This document shows, piece after piece, positions 53,137 to 61,615 of a DNA stretch of 64,000 nucleotides. This DNA is from an uncultured Bacillota bacterium (lineage in GTDB: Bacteria; Bacillota; Dehalobacteriia; UBA7702): NCBI GenBank assembly GCA_934702375.1, contig CAKUYE010000001.1, forward strand, positions 62,001 through 126,000, given 5' to 3'. The notes under the pieces were generated by a model. It saw only the letters and a program-made list of their open reading frames with translations. It was not told the DNA's origin and did not search any database. The first letter of the stretch is position 1, and each line of letters starts with the position of its first letter. The translations under genes were made by a program, and so were the position numbers.

Positions 53137-53528
53137 CCTGCCATCACCTTCACATAAAATTTTCTTTGTCTTGGCCCATCAAACTCAGCAAAGTAGATCC
53201 CCTGCCATATCCCAAGAACAAGGCTCCCCTTTTCCACCAAAACAGTTTCCGAAACACCGACAAGGCTACTGCGGAGATGCGCAAAGCTGTTACCTTCACG
53301 ATGACGGTATTCTTTGCGGTCCGGGAAATAAGTATTGAAGGAAAATACCAGATCCTTCACAACATCAGGATCTGCATTTTCATTAATCGTAATCGCAGCA
53401 GTTGTATGAGGACAGTATATAATGCAAATGCCTTCTTTGATACCGCTTTTTTTCAAGGCTTCCTTCACTTGGCCAGTGATATCATAAAACCCTTCCCGCT
53501 CTGTAGATAAACTATACTGATAGATCAT
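53133..53528 (-). CDS. YjbQ/UPF0047 family protein
   Basis: The 131-residue product matches the YjbQ family (ICIIYCPHTTAAITINENADPDV; HREGNSFAHLRSSLVG; GIWQGIYFAEFDGPR). Members have been described as secondary thiamine-phosphate synthases; the physiological role is unsettled. An AAAGGA-like site precedes the ATG. Confidence 0.9.
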   Translation of the reverse strand: MIYQYSLSTEREGFYDITGQVKEALKKSGIKEGICIIYCPHTTAAITINENADPDVVKDLVFSFNTYFPDRKEYRHREGNSFAHLRSSLVGVSETVLVEKGSLVLGIWQGIYFAEFDGPRQRKFYVKVMAG

Positions 53529-53612
53529 ATGAATCCATTCCTTTCTACGATCATTTTACCAGATCTTTAAGGAACATGGCAAGGGCTTTTCATTCTCACT
53601 CATCTTATTTGC

Positions 53613-54566
53613 TTATTTTTGAAAAAAATCAATACAATCCTTTGCCATCTGTTCCGTATTTTCCCATTGAATATTGTGACCAATGCCATCATACGCAATA
53701 AATTCAGCAAAAGGAACATATTCTTTTAATTCGTCCTGAAGATCTTCGTTAAAGAATCCATCTCCAGTCCCCCAAAGAATCAACGTAGGAATGGAATCAT
53801 CCATAAATTCATAAAAAGGAGTAAGATCCGAAAAACTTGCACCTCCGGCGATACATTCCCAGTTTGCACCGGTAAGAGCTTGGGACTCATCCATCTCATA
53901 CTTTAAAAATTCCTCATCAACAGGAGCTTCACAATAGTACCATTCATCCATAAATTCATCATCCGGATGTCCGTCTTGTCCGATGGAAATACCGTACTCA
54001 TAATAATACGTACCTAAAACTGTGCCACCGCTAACAGGAGTTGTTGATTCCCAAACAACATGATTGCATTTTTCAGGATAAAAAAGCTCAAAGGTCTGAG
54101 CAGTCATACTTCCTAAAGAGTGACCTATAATATCTGCCTTTTCTATACCTATTGCATCCATAAAAGCGGCAATATCTGCGGCATGATCTGCAGTAGTATA
54201 AAAACCGGTATCCGGCTTATCACTTTCACCATGCCCTCTAAGATCAGGCATATAAATATGATATCCTGCTTCAGCAAAATAAGGAGCAATTAAAGACCAG
54301 CTTCGGCTGTTGTCTGTCATCCCATGAATCAGAACAAGAGGATCACCCTCAGCTTTTCCCATTTCTACATAAGCCATCGTTATCCCCGTAGAAAGCTCAA
54401 TCTTCTGCCGATAATCATTCCAATCCGCTTGAGAAATCTCCATAGACAGTGCCGGAGAACTCCCCGATTCATTGGAACTACTATTTTCGCCGCTACAAGC
54501 TGCACTAAAGAAAATACAGCACAAGGAAAACAACAATACCAACAATTTTTTTTGCGTTTTTTTCAT
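53613..54566 (-). CDS. Lipoprotein alpha/beta hydrolase
   Basis: The 317-residue product has a lipoprotein signal (lipobox SAAC, Cys about 24) and an alpha/beta-hydrolase domain with the oxyanion HGMTDNSRSW, nucleophile elbow IIGHSLGSM, acidic LWGTGDG and terminal His GIGHNIQWE. It would act on an ester, lactone or amide outside the cell. GAGGAGG precedes the ATG. The promoter has the long spacer of MerR-controlled genes and a MerR gene lies just upstream. Confidence 0.87.
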   Translation of the reverse strand: MKKTQKKLLVLLFSLCCIFFSAACSGENSSSNESGSSPALSMEISQADWNDYRQKIELSTGITMAYVEMGKAEGDPLVLIHGMTDNSRSWSLIAPYFAEAGYHIYMPDLRGHGESDKPDTGFYTTADHAADIAAFMDAIGIEKADIIGHSLGSMTAQTFELFYPEKCNHVVWESTTPVSGGTVLGTYYYEYGISIGQDGHPDDEFMDEWYYCEAPVDEEFLKYEMDESQALTGANWECIAGGASFSDLTPFYEFMDDSIPTLILWGTGDGFFNEDLQDELKEYVPFAEFIAYDGIGHNIQWENTEQMAKDCIDFFQK

Positions 54567-54605
54567 AATACCTTCCTCCTCAAAATGAATTAATTTGATA
54601 AATTC

Positions 54606-54637
54606 ATTTTAAACCTTAAGGCATACATGAAAGTCAA
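54606..54637 (-). promoter_or_regulatory. MerR-type promoter of the hydrolase gene
   Basis: On the minus strand TTGACT (54632-54637) and TAAAAT (54606-54611) are 20 bp apart (19 bp to an overlapping TTAAAA). The spacer carries CCTTAAGG, the usual dyad-with-long-spacer design of MerR-activated promoters. Confidence 0.65.
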
Positions 54638-54645
54638 GCAAAAAT

Positions 54646-55470
54646 TTAAATAATCGGCAAAAAAATTTCCATCAGCCACCAATTAGGATCTTTTGTGCTC
54701 CAACAATCAATTACAGAACGCTCCAGCAAATCACCACGAAGCTGAAATCGATGTTCAGCTGCCCATTGCTTCATCCGCCCAACCGTCTCGTCTATCCCTG
54801 CAAAATCACCACAATGATACGTTGTTACCGCAGCGTAGCCACCAATTTCCCAGGTTTCCAAGGAAAGATCTTTATAAACTTGATTTACGATTCCAAGCTG
54901 GATGTCTTCCCATTTCATACGGTTTCCATCCGGATAATATAAGTATAATGCACCCAGAGTATAAATATCATCCCTCGGCATACAAGAACAGATCGTTGTA
55001 TTGATCAACAAATTATCATATGTACGCTCAGGAAAATCCGAAGGACGTACCGAATATAAAGTCTGCTCAGGAAGGAATTTCACCGTAATAGGCACAGACT
55101 CCATCGACATAACTTGTTTCGTTTCCAGGATTAATTCCAACCAGGAAGCAATGGAATTTCTTTTCAAATATAGCTTTTGAAGCAAATCATCATATTCTGA
55201 AATTTTGCTGTTAAAGCTCTGTTGCAAACAATCAAGGTCGCCTCGTTCTAACATTAAACGAATTTCCTTTAACGAAAAACCCAACATCTGATAATAGTAC
55301 AAAATCGGTATTTCCAAAATCGTATTCGTGCTGTAATAGCGATAACCGGTTTGTTCGTCAACAAAATACGGCCGAATTAACCCAATCTCATCGTAATAAC
55401 GAAGCTTAGATGATTTGATGTTACAAATCTTACTGATCTCGCCAATTGTATAAAGCTTTTCCTCTACCAT
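54646..55470 (-). CDS. MerR-family regulator with GyrI-like effector domain
   Basis: The 274-residue product has a MerR winged helix (YTIGEISKICNIKSSKLRYYDEIGLIRP), a coiled coil (about 85-125) and a C-terminal GyrI/BmrR-type ligand-binding domain (PITVKFLPEQTLYSVR...YAAVTTYHCGDF). It resembles BmrR/BltR multidrug sensors and probably activates the lipoprotein hydrolase promoter 10 bp downstream. ATG 55470 follows GGAGGGG. Confidence 0.87.
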   Translation of the reverse strand: MVEEKLYTIGEISKICNIKSSKLRYYDEIGLIRPYFVDEQTGYRYYSTNTILEIPILYYYQMLGFSLKEIRLMLERGDLDCLQQSFNSKISEYDDLLQKLYLKRNSIASWLELILETKQVMSMESVPITVKFLPEQTLYSVRPSDFPERTYDNLLINTTICSCMPRDDIYTLGALYLYYPDGNRMKWEDIQLGIVNQVYKDLSLETWEIGGYAAVTTYHCGDFAGIDETVGRMKQWAAEHRFQLRGDLLERSVIDCWSTKDPNWWLMEIFLPII

Positions 55471-55507
55471 AATATCCCCTCCGTTATCCAATATAACAAA
55501 GTTCCAC

Positions 55508-55539
55508 ATAAAAAACAAGACCTCCGCATTTTGCGGAGG
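55508..55539 (-). terminator. Terminator in the riboswitch-MerR gap
   Basis: CCTCCGC-AAAA-TGCGGAGG (55521-55539) is followed on the minus strand by TCTTGTTTTTT, about 40 bp before the MerR start. Confidence 0.85.
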
Positions 55540-55625
55540 CAAATCGAAGAAAAGGAACCCCTTTGGCGGGGACCGTCCGACACGGACGATACAAAGTAGT
55601 AGGGTTCAGAGGATAAGATCAAAGT
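55540..55625 (-). other. Unidentified structured region
   Basis: Between two terminators, the minus strand can fold as GAACCC...GGGTTC (about 55556-55607) enclosing a perfect CGTCCG-TGT-CGGACG hairpin and a CCCC/GGGG helix. It does not match a riboswitch class I can name and has no convincing reading frame. Confidence 0.4.
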
Positions 55626-55661
55626 AATAAAAAAACAACACAAAACAGAAACTGTTTTGTG
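55626..55661 (-). terminator. Riboswitch-linked terminator
   Basis: CACAAAACAG-TTT-CTGTTTTGTG (55639-55661) followed by TTGTTTTTTTATT lies about 30 bases after the cobalamin aptamer, in the position of an expression platform. Confidence 0.85.
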
Positions 55662-55689
55662 CGGCATTCTCAAAACGTTTGCAATCAGT

Positions 55690-55850
55690 GCATACATCAA
55701 AGCAAGTATCCTGGCTAGCTTCATCATAGTTTTTCCGCCTTCTCAGTTTCCCAATGGCATAAAGGAAAAACACTCAGCATTACAGTGGCCGTTTCCGCCG
55801 GGGAATCACACCCCAATTCCATAACTTTGACCTTATTCAATTTGGCAACA
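55690..55850 (-). promoter_or_regulatory. Cobalamin (AdoCbl-type) riboswitch
   Basis: The minus strand carries the conserved aptamer blocks in order: GGTGTGATTCCCCGGCGG, the B12-box core GGCCACTGTAATGC, GCCATTGGGAAACTGAGAAGGC and GATGAAGCTAGCCAGGATAC. It ends in an intrinsic terminator, so B12 should switch transcription off. A strong promoter lies just upstream. The next gene on this strand is the MerR regulator about 170 bp beyond a second terminator, so its target is unclear. Confidence 0.9.
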
Positions 55851-55862
55851 AGCCCTATAGAG

Positions 55863-55891
55863 AATATACCATAAAGCAACCGAAAAGTCAA
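55863..55891 (-). promoter_or_regulatory. Sigma-A promoter of the cobalamin riboswitch RNA
   Basis: On the minus strand TTGACT (55886-55891), 17 bp, TATATT (55863-55868) with an extended TGG, just ahead of the aptamer. Confidence 0.8.
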
Positions 55892-55915
55892 CGTTTAATT
55901 TTTTGTCATTAAAAT

Positions 55916-56938
55916 TCATTTATCATGCATAAGCAATGTCCCCGGATAATAATAGCTAAGAATCTCTTGAAAAGAATATCCTTTTTGCGCCATACCATTG
56001 GCGCCGTACTGACACAATCCTACACCGTGGCCAAATCCCCGTGTATTCACAAAAAGGGTATTTCCTTCAACCTTCATAGAAAAGCGGGCAGAGTTTAAAG
56101 CCAAAGCCTTGCGAAAATCAACACCTCGGAAGGTCAATCCGGCATAAGAAACCGATGCAACCCGACCGCTCTCCGTTTTCTCTCCGGCAACGGGAATTTC
56201 CGATACGGTTTCCCCTTCTGCCACTGCAATGCAAGGGGACGTTCCATTTCCCAAAAGCCATGGCAGATCCGACAAGGCAACACTGCGAACCTCCTCATAA
56301 CGGGGAGCATCTTTATCCCACTCACAGGCTACACTTTGCAGATAGGGAATGTCCTCCCCCCAAACCTCCTTCGCAGAAGCTGTTTTACCGCCACAGGTGG
56401 AGTGATAAAAAGTTTCCGCATAATTTCCCTCATAGGTCAAGACCATCCCTGCCGTAGCCTTTACGGCAGACATGATCTTTTCCTCATTATCAGAAAACGA
56501 CGTACCCCATGCCGAAGAAAGCTCTTCTCGAGAACGATAAGCCTGACAATGACCGGGATCGTCACATAAATCACCATGCTGTTTGTCGGTATTGACCTCA
56601 GAAGCCCTACGCAAAGCATACGTTCGGGCAATAACAGCCTGAGCCATTAAAGCCTCACGTTCAAATTCCACCGGCATTTCCGCTGCCACAACTCCGGCAA
56701 CGTACGTTTCCAGGGGAAGTTCGGTAATCGTGCCACTTTCACTTCGCAGCAGTTGGATTACCGGATCATCCCCGGAAATTTCATCAGAGCTTTGTGTCTC
56801 ACCGTTTAGGAAGCGTTTGGATTCCGAATGATTTCCGCAAGAGATCACCAACCAAAGCAATAACGGGATCAAAATCAATACAAACCAATAGGAGGGGCTG
56901 CGCCGTACATAACGTCGGCGGCGAATACGATATTTCAA
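55916..56938 (-). CDS. spoIID: Stage II sporulation protein D
   Basis: The 340-residue product has one membrane helix (about 18-35) and a SpoIID lytic transglycosylase domain: LPLETYVAGVVAAEMP (with the catalytic Glu in AAEMP), ALMAQAVIARTYALRR, YHSTCGGKTASAKEVWG and GFGHGVGLCQYGANGMA. It degrades septal peptidoglycan during engulfment with SpoIIM and SpoIIP. AAGGAGGCGATC precedes a TTG/ATG start. The ywmB-like gene immediately upstream mirrors the B. subtilis ywmB-murAA-spoIID order, without murA. Confidence 0.94.
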   Translation of the reverse strand: MKYRIRRRRYVRRSPSYWFVLILIPLLLWLVISCGNHSESKRFLNGETQSSDEISGDDPVIQLLRSESGTITELPLETYVAGVVAAEMPVEFEREALMAQAVIARTYALRRASEVNTDKQHGDLCDDPGHCQAYRSREELSSAWGTSFSDNEEKIMSAVKATAGMVLTYEGNYAETFYHSTCGGKTASAKEVWGEDIPYLQSVACEWDKDAPRYEEVRSVALSDLPWLLGNGTSPCIAVAEGETVSEIPVAGEKTESGRVASVSYAGLTFRGVDFRKALALNSARFSMKVEGNTLFVNTRGFGHGVGLCQYGANGMAQKGYSFQEILSYYYPGTLLMHDK

Positions 56939-56955
56939 ACGATCGCCTCCTTTAA

Positions 56956-56986
56956 AAGGTATGATGAAATTTTATGTAGCGAATTC
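56956..56986 (-). promoter_or_regulatory. Possible sigma-E promoter of spoIID
   Basis: CATACCTT (56956-56963) fits a sigma-E -10 and GAATTCG (56980-56986) a loose -35, but the spacing of 16 bp is longer than usual. Confidence 0.3.
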
Positions 56987-56997
56987 GGTAAATAGAC

Positions 56998-57783
56998 TTA
57001 AAAATCGGAAAATACCACCGGTGTGCCGATATAAATATGAGTGCATCCCTCTTCTTCGTTATCGGAAAGAGCTACCTGTAAATTGACATCGTGACTTCCG
57101 GAAGAAACACTATGCTCAATAGCATCGCTATAGCCGCTAAAACTAATGTAGTTATCTCCGTCCGCTTTTTCCCCGATTTTACCGTTAAGAACACGAAAGA
57201 CCTTTTTTGCAATTTGCTTTTTTTCCCGGGTACTTTTCAATCCTTCATATTTTCCTTCAATCACCACAGAAGGCTCTACACTGCATCCTGCCGCTTTAAA
57301 AATACGCATAAGGTATTGCTGAAGGGAAGGAATGTCGCGAACATGATTTTGGTCGATCAAATTAACAATAAGAAAAGTCTCGTCACTGGTATTTCGATCA
57401 CCGAGGCTCTGAAGGACCAGATCAAGGGAATACCCCTGCTCCGTTTCTCCGCTGGCCGATATTCCGGCATATCCCTCATCATCATATTCGTCCAAAACAA
57501 GATGATCGTTTTCACCAAGGATCGCCCCTATTTTTTCATAAATTTGCGATAACTCCTTGCAATCGTGGTAAGCATCATCTACCAATTCCCAACCTTGAAG
57601 ATTCACGGAAACAAAACCGGCTCCACTTTCTAAAAATGCCGTCTGCAAAGGGGCATCCACCTTCACGGCGGTAGCCCGGGAGTAATTGTAATCAAAAATC
57701 AGAATTCCCGCGGTGCTTAAAACCAGCAGCACAAAAAGACTGATAATGATCATGCCGTTTTTCCACTCAAATTCTTTTGCCAT
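56998..57783 (-). CDS. ywmB: YwmB-like membrane-anchored protein
   Basis: The 261-residue product has one N-terminal membrane helix (about 10-32) and an extracytoplasmic domain of the YwmB/TATA-binding-like fold (QTAFLESGAGFVSVNLQGWELV). YwmB proteins accompany spoIID and murA in Firmicutes; their function is unknown. The assignment rests on weak similarity plus this gene order. Confidence 0.65.
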   Translation of the reverse strand: MAKEFEWKNGMIIISLFVLLVLSTAGILIFDYNYSRATAVKVDAPLQTAFLESGAGFVSVNLQGWELVDDAYHDCKELSQIYEKIGAILGENDHLVLDEYDDEGYAGISASGETEQGYSLDLVLQSLGDRNTSDETFLIVNLIDQNHVRDIPSLQQYLMRIFKAAGCSVEPSVVIEGKYEGLKSTREKKQIAKKVFRVLNGKIGEKADGDNYISFSGYSDAIEHSVSSGSHDVNLQVALSDNEEEGCTHIYIGTPVVFSDF

Positions 57784-57829
57784 AGCAATACCTCCTACTA
57801 GAAGTATTTGCCGACAAGAGGAAAAATAT

Positions 57830-57861
57830 ACAAAAAAACAGAGCCGATACGGCTCTGTTTT
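57830..57861 (-). terminator. Terminator of the TetR-GNAT gene
   Basis: AAAACAGAGCC and GGCTCTGTTTT (57835-57845, 57851-57861) form an 11-bp stem followed on the minus strand by a T-run. Confidence 0.85.
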
Positions 57862-57882
57862 ACTTTTGGTTATCTCAAAGAA

Positions 57883-58905
57883 TTAAAGATCGCCTTTTAC
57901 TCTGGTGAACCAACGGCAAGCACCGTTTTCTTCGCTTCTCTTTTCAAAATCGTAGCGATGAATAAAAGCGAGATCTCCTTCGCTCAAAATACCGGTATCT
58001 TCGGCAGCAGTCACAAGGAAGACTTTAATATCCGTAGGATACTGAGCCAAAGCAGAAACCATAAGGCGGTCTGCGATACCCTGGCGGCGCCATGCCGGAG
58101 CAACATAAAGGAAGTCGATTTCATCGCGGGTTTTCGAAAAGACAATGCAGCCAACGACTTCGTCACCATTGCGGATTACGAGGATTTCGCCGTCATTGAT
58201 GCGTTCAACCAATTCTTCACGGAAGGTTTCCGTATTTACATTGGGGAAGTGGTCTTTTGCTTCATTGGCAAAAGCAATGATTTCATCCAAGTCACGAATC
58301 TGGACCGGATAAGGGAACATGATGTCTGCATGTTCACTGTTTTCCCCTAAAATCAGGTTGATGCCGAGACGAAGTTCCGGTGTTACTTTTTCTACCCATT
58401 CGCTGTCTTCATGGAGAATGACACTGCCGACACCATGGGCAATGAACATTGCCGTTACATCAAGATTCATTTTCGGTTTTGCACCATGCTCCACAAGAAT
58501 TTCTACGATCTCCCGAATATAGGGAACAATGATCGTAAGGGTGCGCTCACGAATCGCCCAACGAACCGTGGGATGCATATTTTCCGCATAAGTCTCTCTG
58601 AAATCGACAACGATTTTCTTAAGATACTCAAAGAAATAGAGTAAAACACGATATGGATCACGTTCACCCTTTTGAACGATGGCACGCATTTCCTCATGAT
58701 AAGAATCGAAAAAGCGTTCCAATACTACGTTAAACAATTCCGCCTTACCACGAAAATAGTAGTAAAACAGCCCTACATCGCCACTGGCGACTTGCATGAT
58801 TGCACGCACTGAAGTGCCTTCAAAGCCGCGTTCAAAAAACAGCTTTGTTGCAGAAGCAATGATCGCTTCTTTTTTTGGATTTTCTGTTGAAGGTTTTCTG
58901 GCCAT
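57883..58905 (-). CDS. TetR regulator fused to a GNAT acetyltransferase domain
   Basis: Residues 1-60 form a TetR DNA-binding domain (IIASATKLFFERGFEGTSVRAIMQVASG...FYYYFRGKAELF), 60-195 a TetR ligand-binding core, and about 200-340 a GNAT domain (GDEVVGCIVFSKTRDEIDFLYVAPAWRRQGIADRLM with the RRQGIA acetyl-CoA motif). ATG 58905 follows AAGGGGAT; longer frames start in AT-rich promoter sequence. It is divergent from the sodium symporter gene and may repress it, sensing a substrate or acetyl-CoA state. The function of the fused acetyltransferase is unknown. Confidence 0.85.
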   Translation of the reverse strand: MARKPSTENPKKEAIIASATKLFFERGFEGTSVRAIMQVASGDVGLFYYYFRGKAELFNVVLERFFDSYHEEMRAIVQKGERDPYRVLLYFFEYLKKIVVDFRETYAENMHPTVRWAIRERTLTIIVPYIREIVEILVEHGAKPKMNLDVTAMFIAHGVGSVILHEDSEWVEKVTPELRLGINLILGENSEHADIMFPYPVQIRDLDEIIAFANEAKDHFPNVNTETFREELVERINDGEILVIRNGDEVVGCIVFSKTRDEIDFLYVAPAWRRQGIADRLMVSALAQYPTDIKVFLVTAAEDTGILSEGDLAFIHRYDFEKRSEENGACRWFTRVKGDL

Positions 58906-59002
58906 AATGATATCCCCTTGCATAACATGTGTGTTGTATTTATCACTCCTATTATAAGCCCAAATAAGAAAAAAAGCAATGTTTACAGAGAGAAAAAGAT
59001 GC

Positions 59003-59031
59003 TTGACAAAGAAGTTTTTCTCTTTTATAAT
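59003..59031 (+). promoter_or_regulatory. Sigma-A promoter of the symporter gene
   Basis: TTGACA (59003-59008), 17 bp, TATAAT (59026-59031) is a full-consensus promoter; AT-rich inverted repeats around TAAAATTATTTTA just downstream could be a TetR operator. Confidence 0.85.
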
Positions 59032-59096
59032 TGTTGACTGTAAAATTATTTTATTTGACATTGCAAAATTAAGCATTTTCAAACCGGAGGAACCTT

Positions 59097-60428
59097 ATGA
59101 AAATCATTCTCGGCGTATATCTTATTCTACTTTTTGTCATCGGCGGTGTTTTTTTTAAAAACAAACCTCGAAGCTATACCGACTTTATCATTGCCGGCCG
59201 TCGCCGCGGGCAAATCCTCGTGCTGTGTTCTTTGATGGCAACATTGATCGGCGGCTCCGCAACCTTCGGTATCGCATCCCAGGGTTGGAGTATTGGCTTT
59301 CCTGCTTTTTGGTGGTTAGGCGTTGGGTCTATCGGATTATTTTTACAATCGAGATTGATTTCAGAAAGGGTCCGAAAAATTGAAGCAAACACCCTTCCCC
59401 AGGTTGCAAATATCACCGTAGGACAAAAAGCGCGGTTTATTCTCTCCGCAGTTATTGTTATTTCCTGGCTGGGCGTTATTGCCGGACAATTTGCAGCTTT
59501 AGGACAGATTGTTCCGTTATTCGCAGGCAGCGATCATACGGGCCTATGTATTTTCTTCGCAGCGGCAATCGTAATCGCCTTTACCGCAGCCGGCGGCCAG
59601 TTTTCCGTCATGCGTACCGACACATTGATGTTCTTTTTCATTTTTCTGTCCACTTTGGCAGCAACCATCTTTTTAAAGGTACAAAGCGGAGCTCCCATAC
59701 TCATTACGGAAATACAGGCCTTTAATGATGCTTTTTCTCCTTTTGACCTTCTCGTTTTGCTTTTTGTCATCGGCGGAACCTATTTTATCGGTCCGGATGT
59801 GCTTTCGCGCAGCATGGCAGCAAAGGACGGCATCACGGCAAGGAGAGCATCACTCTTTGCCGCCATCGTATTACTGGCCTTTAACTGCATGATGATCTTC
59901 ATCATCCTCTGGGCCAGAGAAAATGTATCCATACCCGAGGGGATCAATCCTTTGGTTTATCTCATGAATCATACGTTTTCTCCCTGGATCAGCCTCTTTT
60001 TTGCATTGGGATTGATTTCCGCACTGCTATCCTCCGCCTCCACTTGCCTGATCACCACCGCAGGAATCATACAAAACGACTTGATTCGCAAAGAAAACGT
60101 AACCTCCATGCGTTGCTTCATCCTGCTTATCGGCATCGTTGCCACGCTCCTTGCCCTATCCAACAGCAATATTATTTCTCTTCTTACAGGAGCATACTCC
60201 GTATATGCACCGGGATTGGTCTTTCCTCTCTGTGTAGCTATCCGCTGCTATCCCAAGCATAGAATCAAGGAAAAGATATGGATCGCTGCAGTCATACAAG
60301 GAAGCTGTTTTGGAATTTTAGGCAACTTAACATCATTGTCCCTGCTTCCCTTCATCGGCATGCTCTTCTCTCTTTTCATTGCCCTGGCAAGTATCGAGCG
60401 TAAAAAAGAATCTCAAATTCATACCTAA
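59097..60428 (+). CDS. Sodium:solute symporter (SSS family)
   Basis: The 443-residue product has about 12-13 membrane helices and the SSS pattern (YTDFIIAGRRRGQILVLCSLMATLIGGSATFGIAS; WWLGVGSIGLFLQSRLISERVRKIEANTLPQV). It imports a solute with Na+; the substrate could be an amino acid, betaine or organic acid. CGGAGGAACC precedes the ATG. It is controlled from a strong promoter shared with the divergent TetR-GNAT regulator. Confidence 0.88.
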   Translation: MKIILGVYLILLFVIGGVFFKNKPRSYTDFIIAGRRRGQILVLCSLMATLIGGSATFGIASQGWSIGFPAFWWLGVGSIGLFLQSRLISERVRKIEANTLPQVANITVGQKARFILSAVIVISWLGVIAGQFAALGQIVPLFAGSDHTGLCIFFAAAIVIAFTAAGGQFSVMRTDTLMFFFIFLSTLAATIFLKVQSGAPILITEIQAFNDAFSPFDLLVLLFVIGGTYFIGPDVLSRSMAAKDGITARRASLFAAIVLLAFNCMMIFIILWARENVSIPEGINPLVYLMNHTFSPWISLFFALGLISALLSSASTCLITTAGIIQNDLIRKENVTSMRCFILLIGIVATLLALSNSNIISLLTGAYSVYAPGLVFPLCVAIRCYPKHRIKEKIWIAAVIQGSCFGILGNLTSLSLLPFIGMLFSLFIALASIERKKESQIHT

Positions 60429-60435
60429 AGCACAA

Positions 60436-60470
60436 GATCCCACGCCTTGCAGACGTGGGATCATTCTTTC
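60436..60470 (+). terminator. Terminator of the symporter gene
   Basis: GATCCCACG and CGTGGGATC (60436-60444, 60454-60462) form a perfect 9-bp stem with a T-rich tail. Confidence 0.8.
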
Positions 60471-60484
60471 CTATTCCGTAAAAA

Positions 60485-60760
60485 TCATCGAAACAGCATA
60501 TACACGGCAACGATCAACAGACGCTGTAAAACAATCATAATGATCATTAAAATCATCGGCGAAAAGTCCAGCATCATTGTGCGCGGCATCAATCGACGAA
60601 TCGGTGCAAGCAACGGCTCTGTCATGGAAAAAATAAACTGGTAAATCTTACCATAGGGATTCACACGGATCCATGAGCAGATCACTCTGGCAAAAATAAG
60701 AAAAATATAAACTTCAAAGGCAATATCAATGACGTATGCCAATGTCGAGGCAATATGCAT
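60485..60760 (-). CDS. yggT: YggT-family membrane protein (YlmG)
   Basis: The 91-residue product has two membrane helices and the YggT signature (YIFLIFARVICSWIRVNPYG; FIFSMTEPLLAPIRRLMP). These proteins sit in division clusters next to sepF and affect cell shape or membrane organisation. It starts 2 bp from proC. Confidence 0.92.
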   Translation of the reverse strand: MHIASTLAYVIDIAFEVYIFLIFARVICSWIRVNPYGKIYQFIFSMTEPLLAPIRRLMPRTMMLDFSPMILMIIMIVLQRLLIVAVYMLFR

Positions 60761-60762
60761 TT

Positions 60763-61569
60763 TTACTTGTCTCCTTTGCTCAATTCTTTACTTCGGCGGC
60801 AAGCAGCGGCTACCGCTTTGATCACATCTCCCCGGAAGCTCCCCTGTTCCAGAGTGGCAACCCCTTCAACCGTCGTTCCTCCGGCGCTCATCATTTGATC
60901 CCGAAGAGTACCTGCGCTTTCTCCGGTAACTTCCAGCAATGCTGCCGCACCGGCCATCGTTTGCACCGTCAAGGTCAAAGCATCGTTACGAGAAAATCCG
61001 GATTGAACGCCGCCAAGCATCATGGCTTCTACCATAGAATAGAAAAAAGCAGGACCTGAGCCGGAAATTGCGGTACCGGCATCCATAAGATGCTCCGGAA
61101 TTTCTTTCACCAGCCCCATAGGCGAAAGCAATGCCGTTACACGTGCTTTCTCTGCCGCAGTGACATTTTTATTGGCCGCAAGGAGACAAACTCCGGCACC
61201 GACCGTCATAGCCATATTAGGCATCAGGCGAATGATCTTCGCCGAGGCAGGCAGAGGCTTACCGATATCGTCCATGGAAATCCCTGCCATAATAGAGATC
61301 AGCAGCTGCCCTTCGCGATAGTGAGCAGAGACTTCTTCGGCCACAGTAGGATAGACCTGAGGTTTTACCGCAATCACCGCTGCATCGGTCTGATCCATCA
61401 CCGCACCGATGCTCTCCATTGGAGTAATTCCATATTTTTCCTTCAGCTCTTTACAACGGGATTCGGAAACATCAAAAAAGAGGCACGCCGTATCTTCGGA
61501 ATGCTCTTTTACTCCGCCGAGGATAGCACCTCCCATCCAACCGGCTCCGAGAAATCCTAAAGAATACAT
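60763..61569 (-). CDS. proC: Pyrroline-5-carboxylate reductase
   Basis: The 268-residue product is ProC: N-terminal Rossmann motif SLGFLGAGWMGGAI, AVIAVKPQVYP, RLMPNMAMTVGAG and the active-site helix GSGPAFFYSMVEAM. It makes proline from pyrroline-5-carboxylate with NAD(P)H. ATG 61569 follows AAGGAGAGG; GTG 61578 is too close to that site. It is inserted between sepF and yggT, a common clostridial order. Confidence 0.94.
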   Translation of the reverse strand: MYSLGFLGAGWMGGAILGGVKEHSEDTACLFFDVSESRCKELKEKYGITPMESIGAVMDQTDAAVIAVKPQVYPTVAEEVSAHYREGQLLISIMAGISMDDIGKPLPASAKIIRLMPNMAMTVGAGVCLLAANKNVTAAEKARVTALLSPMGLVKEIPEHLMDAGTAISGSGPAFFYSMVEAMMLGGVQSGFSRNDALTLTVQTMAGAAALLEVTGESAGTLRDQMMSAGGTTVEGVATLEQGSFRGDVIKAVAAACRRSKELSKGDK

Positions 61570-61615
61570 AAAACGCACCTCTCCTTACATCAAAAATTAT
61601 TCAATTTGCAAACCA

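Noticed and set aside
55464..55727. 87-codon ORF beginning within the cobalamin aptamer
   Set aside because: It overlaps conserved aptamer, two terminators and the MerR start, has no ribosome binding site, and looks like no known protein.
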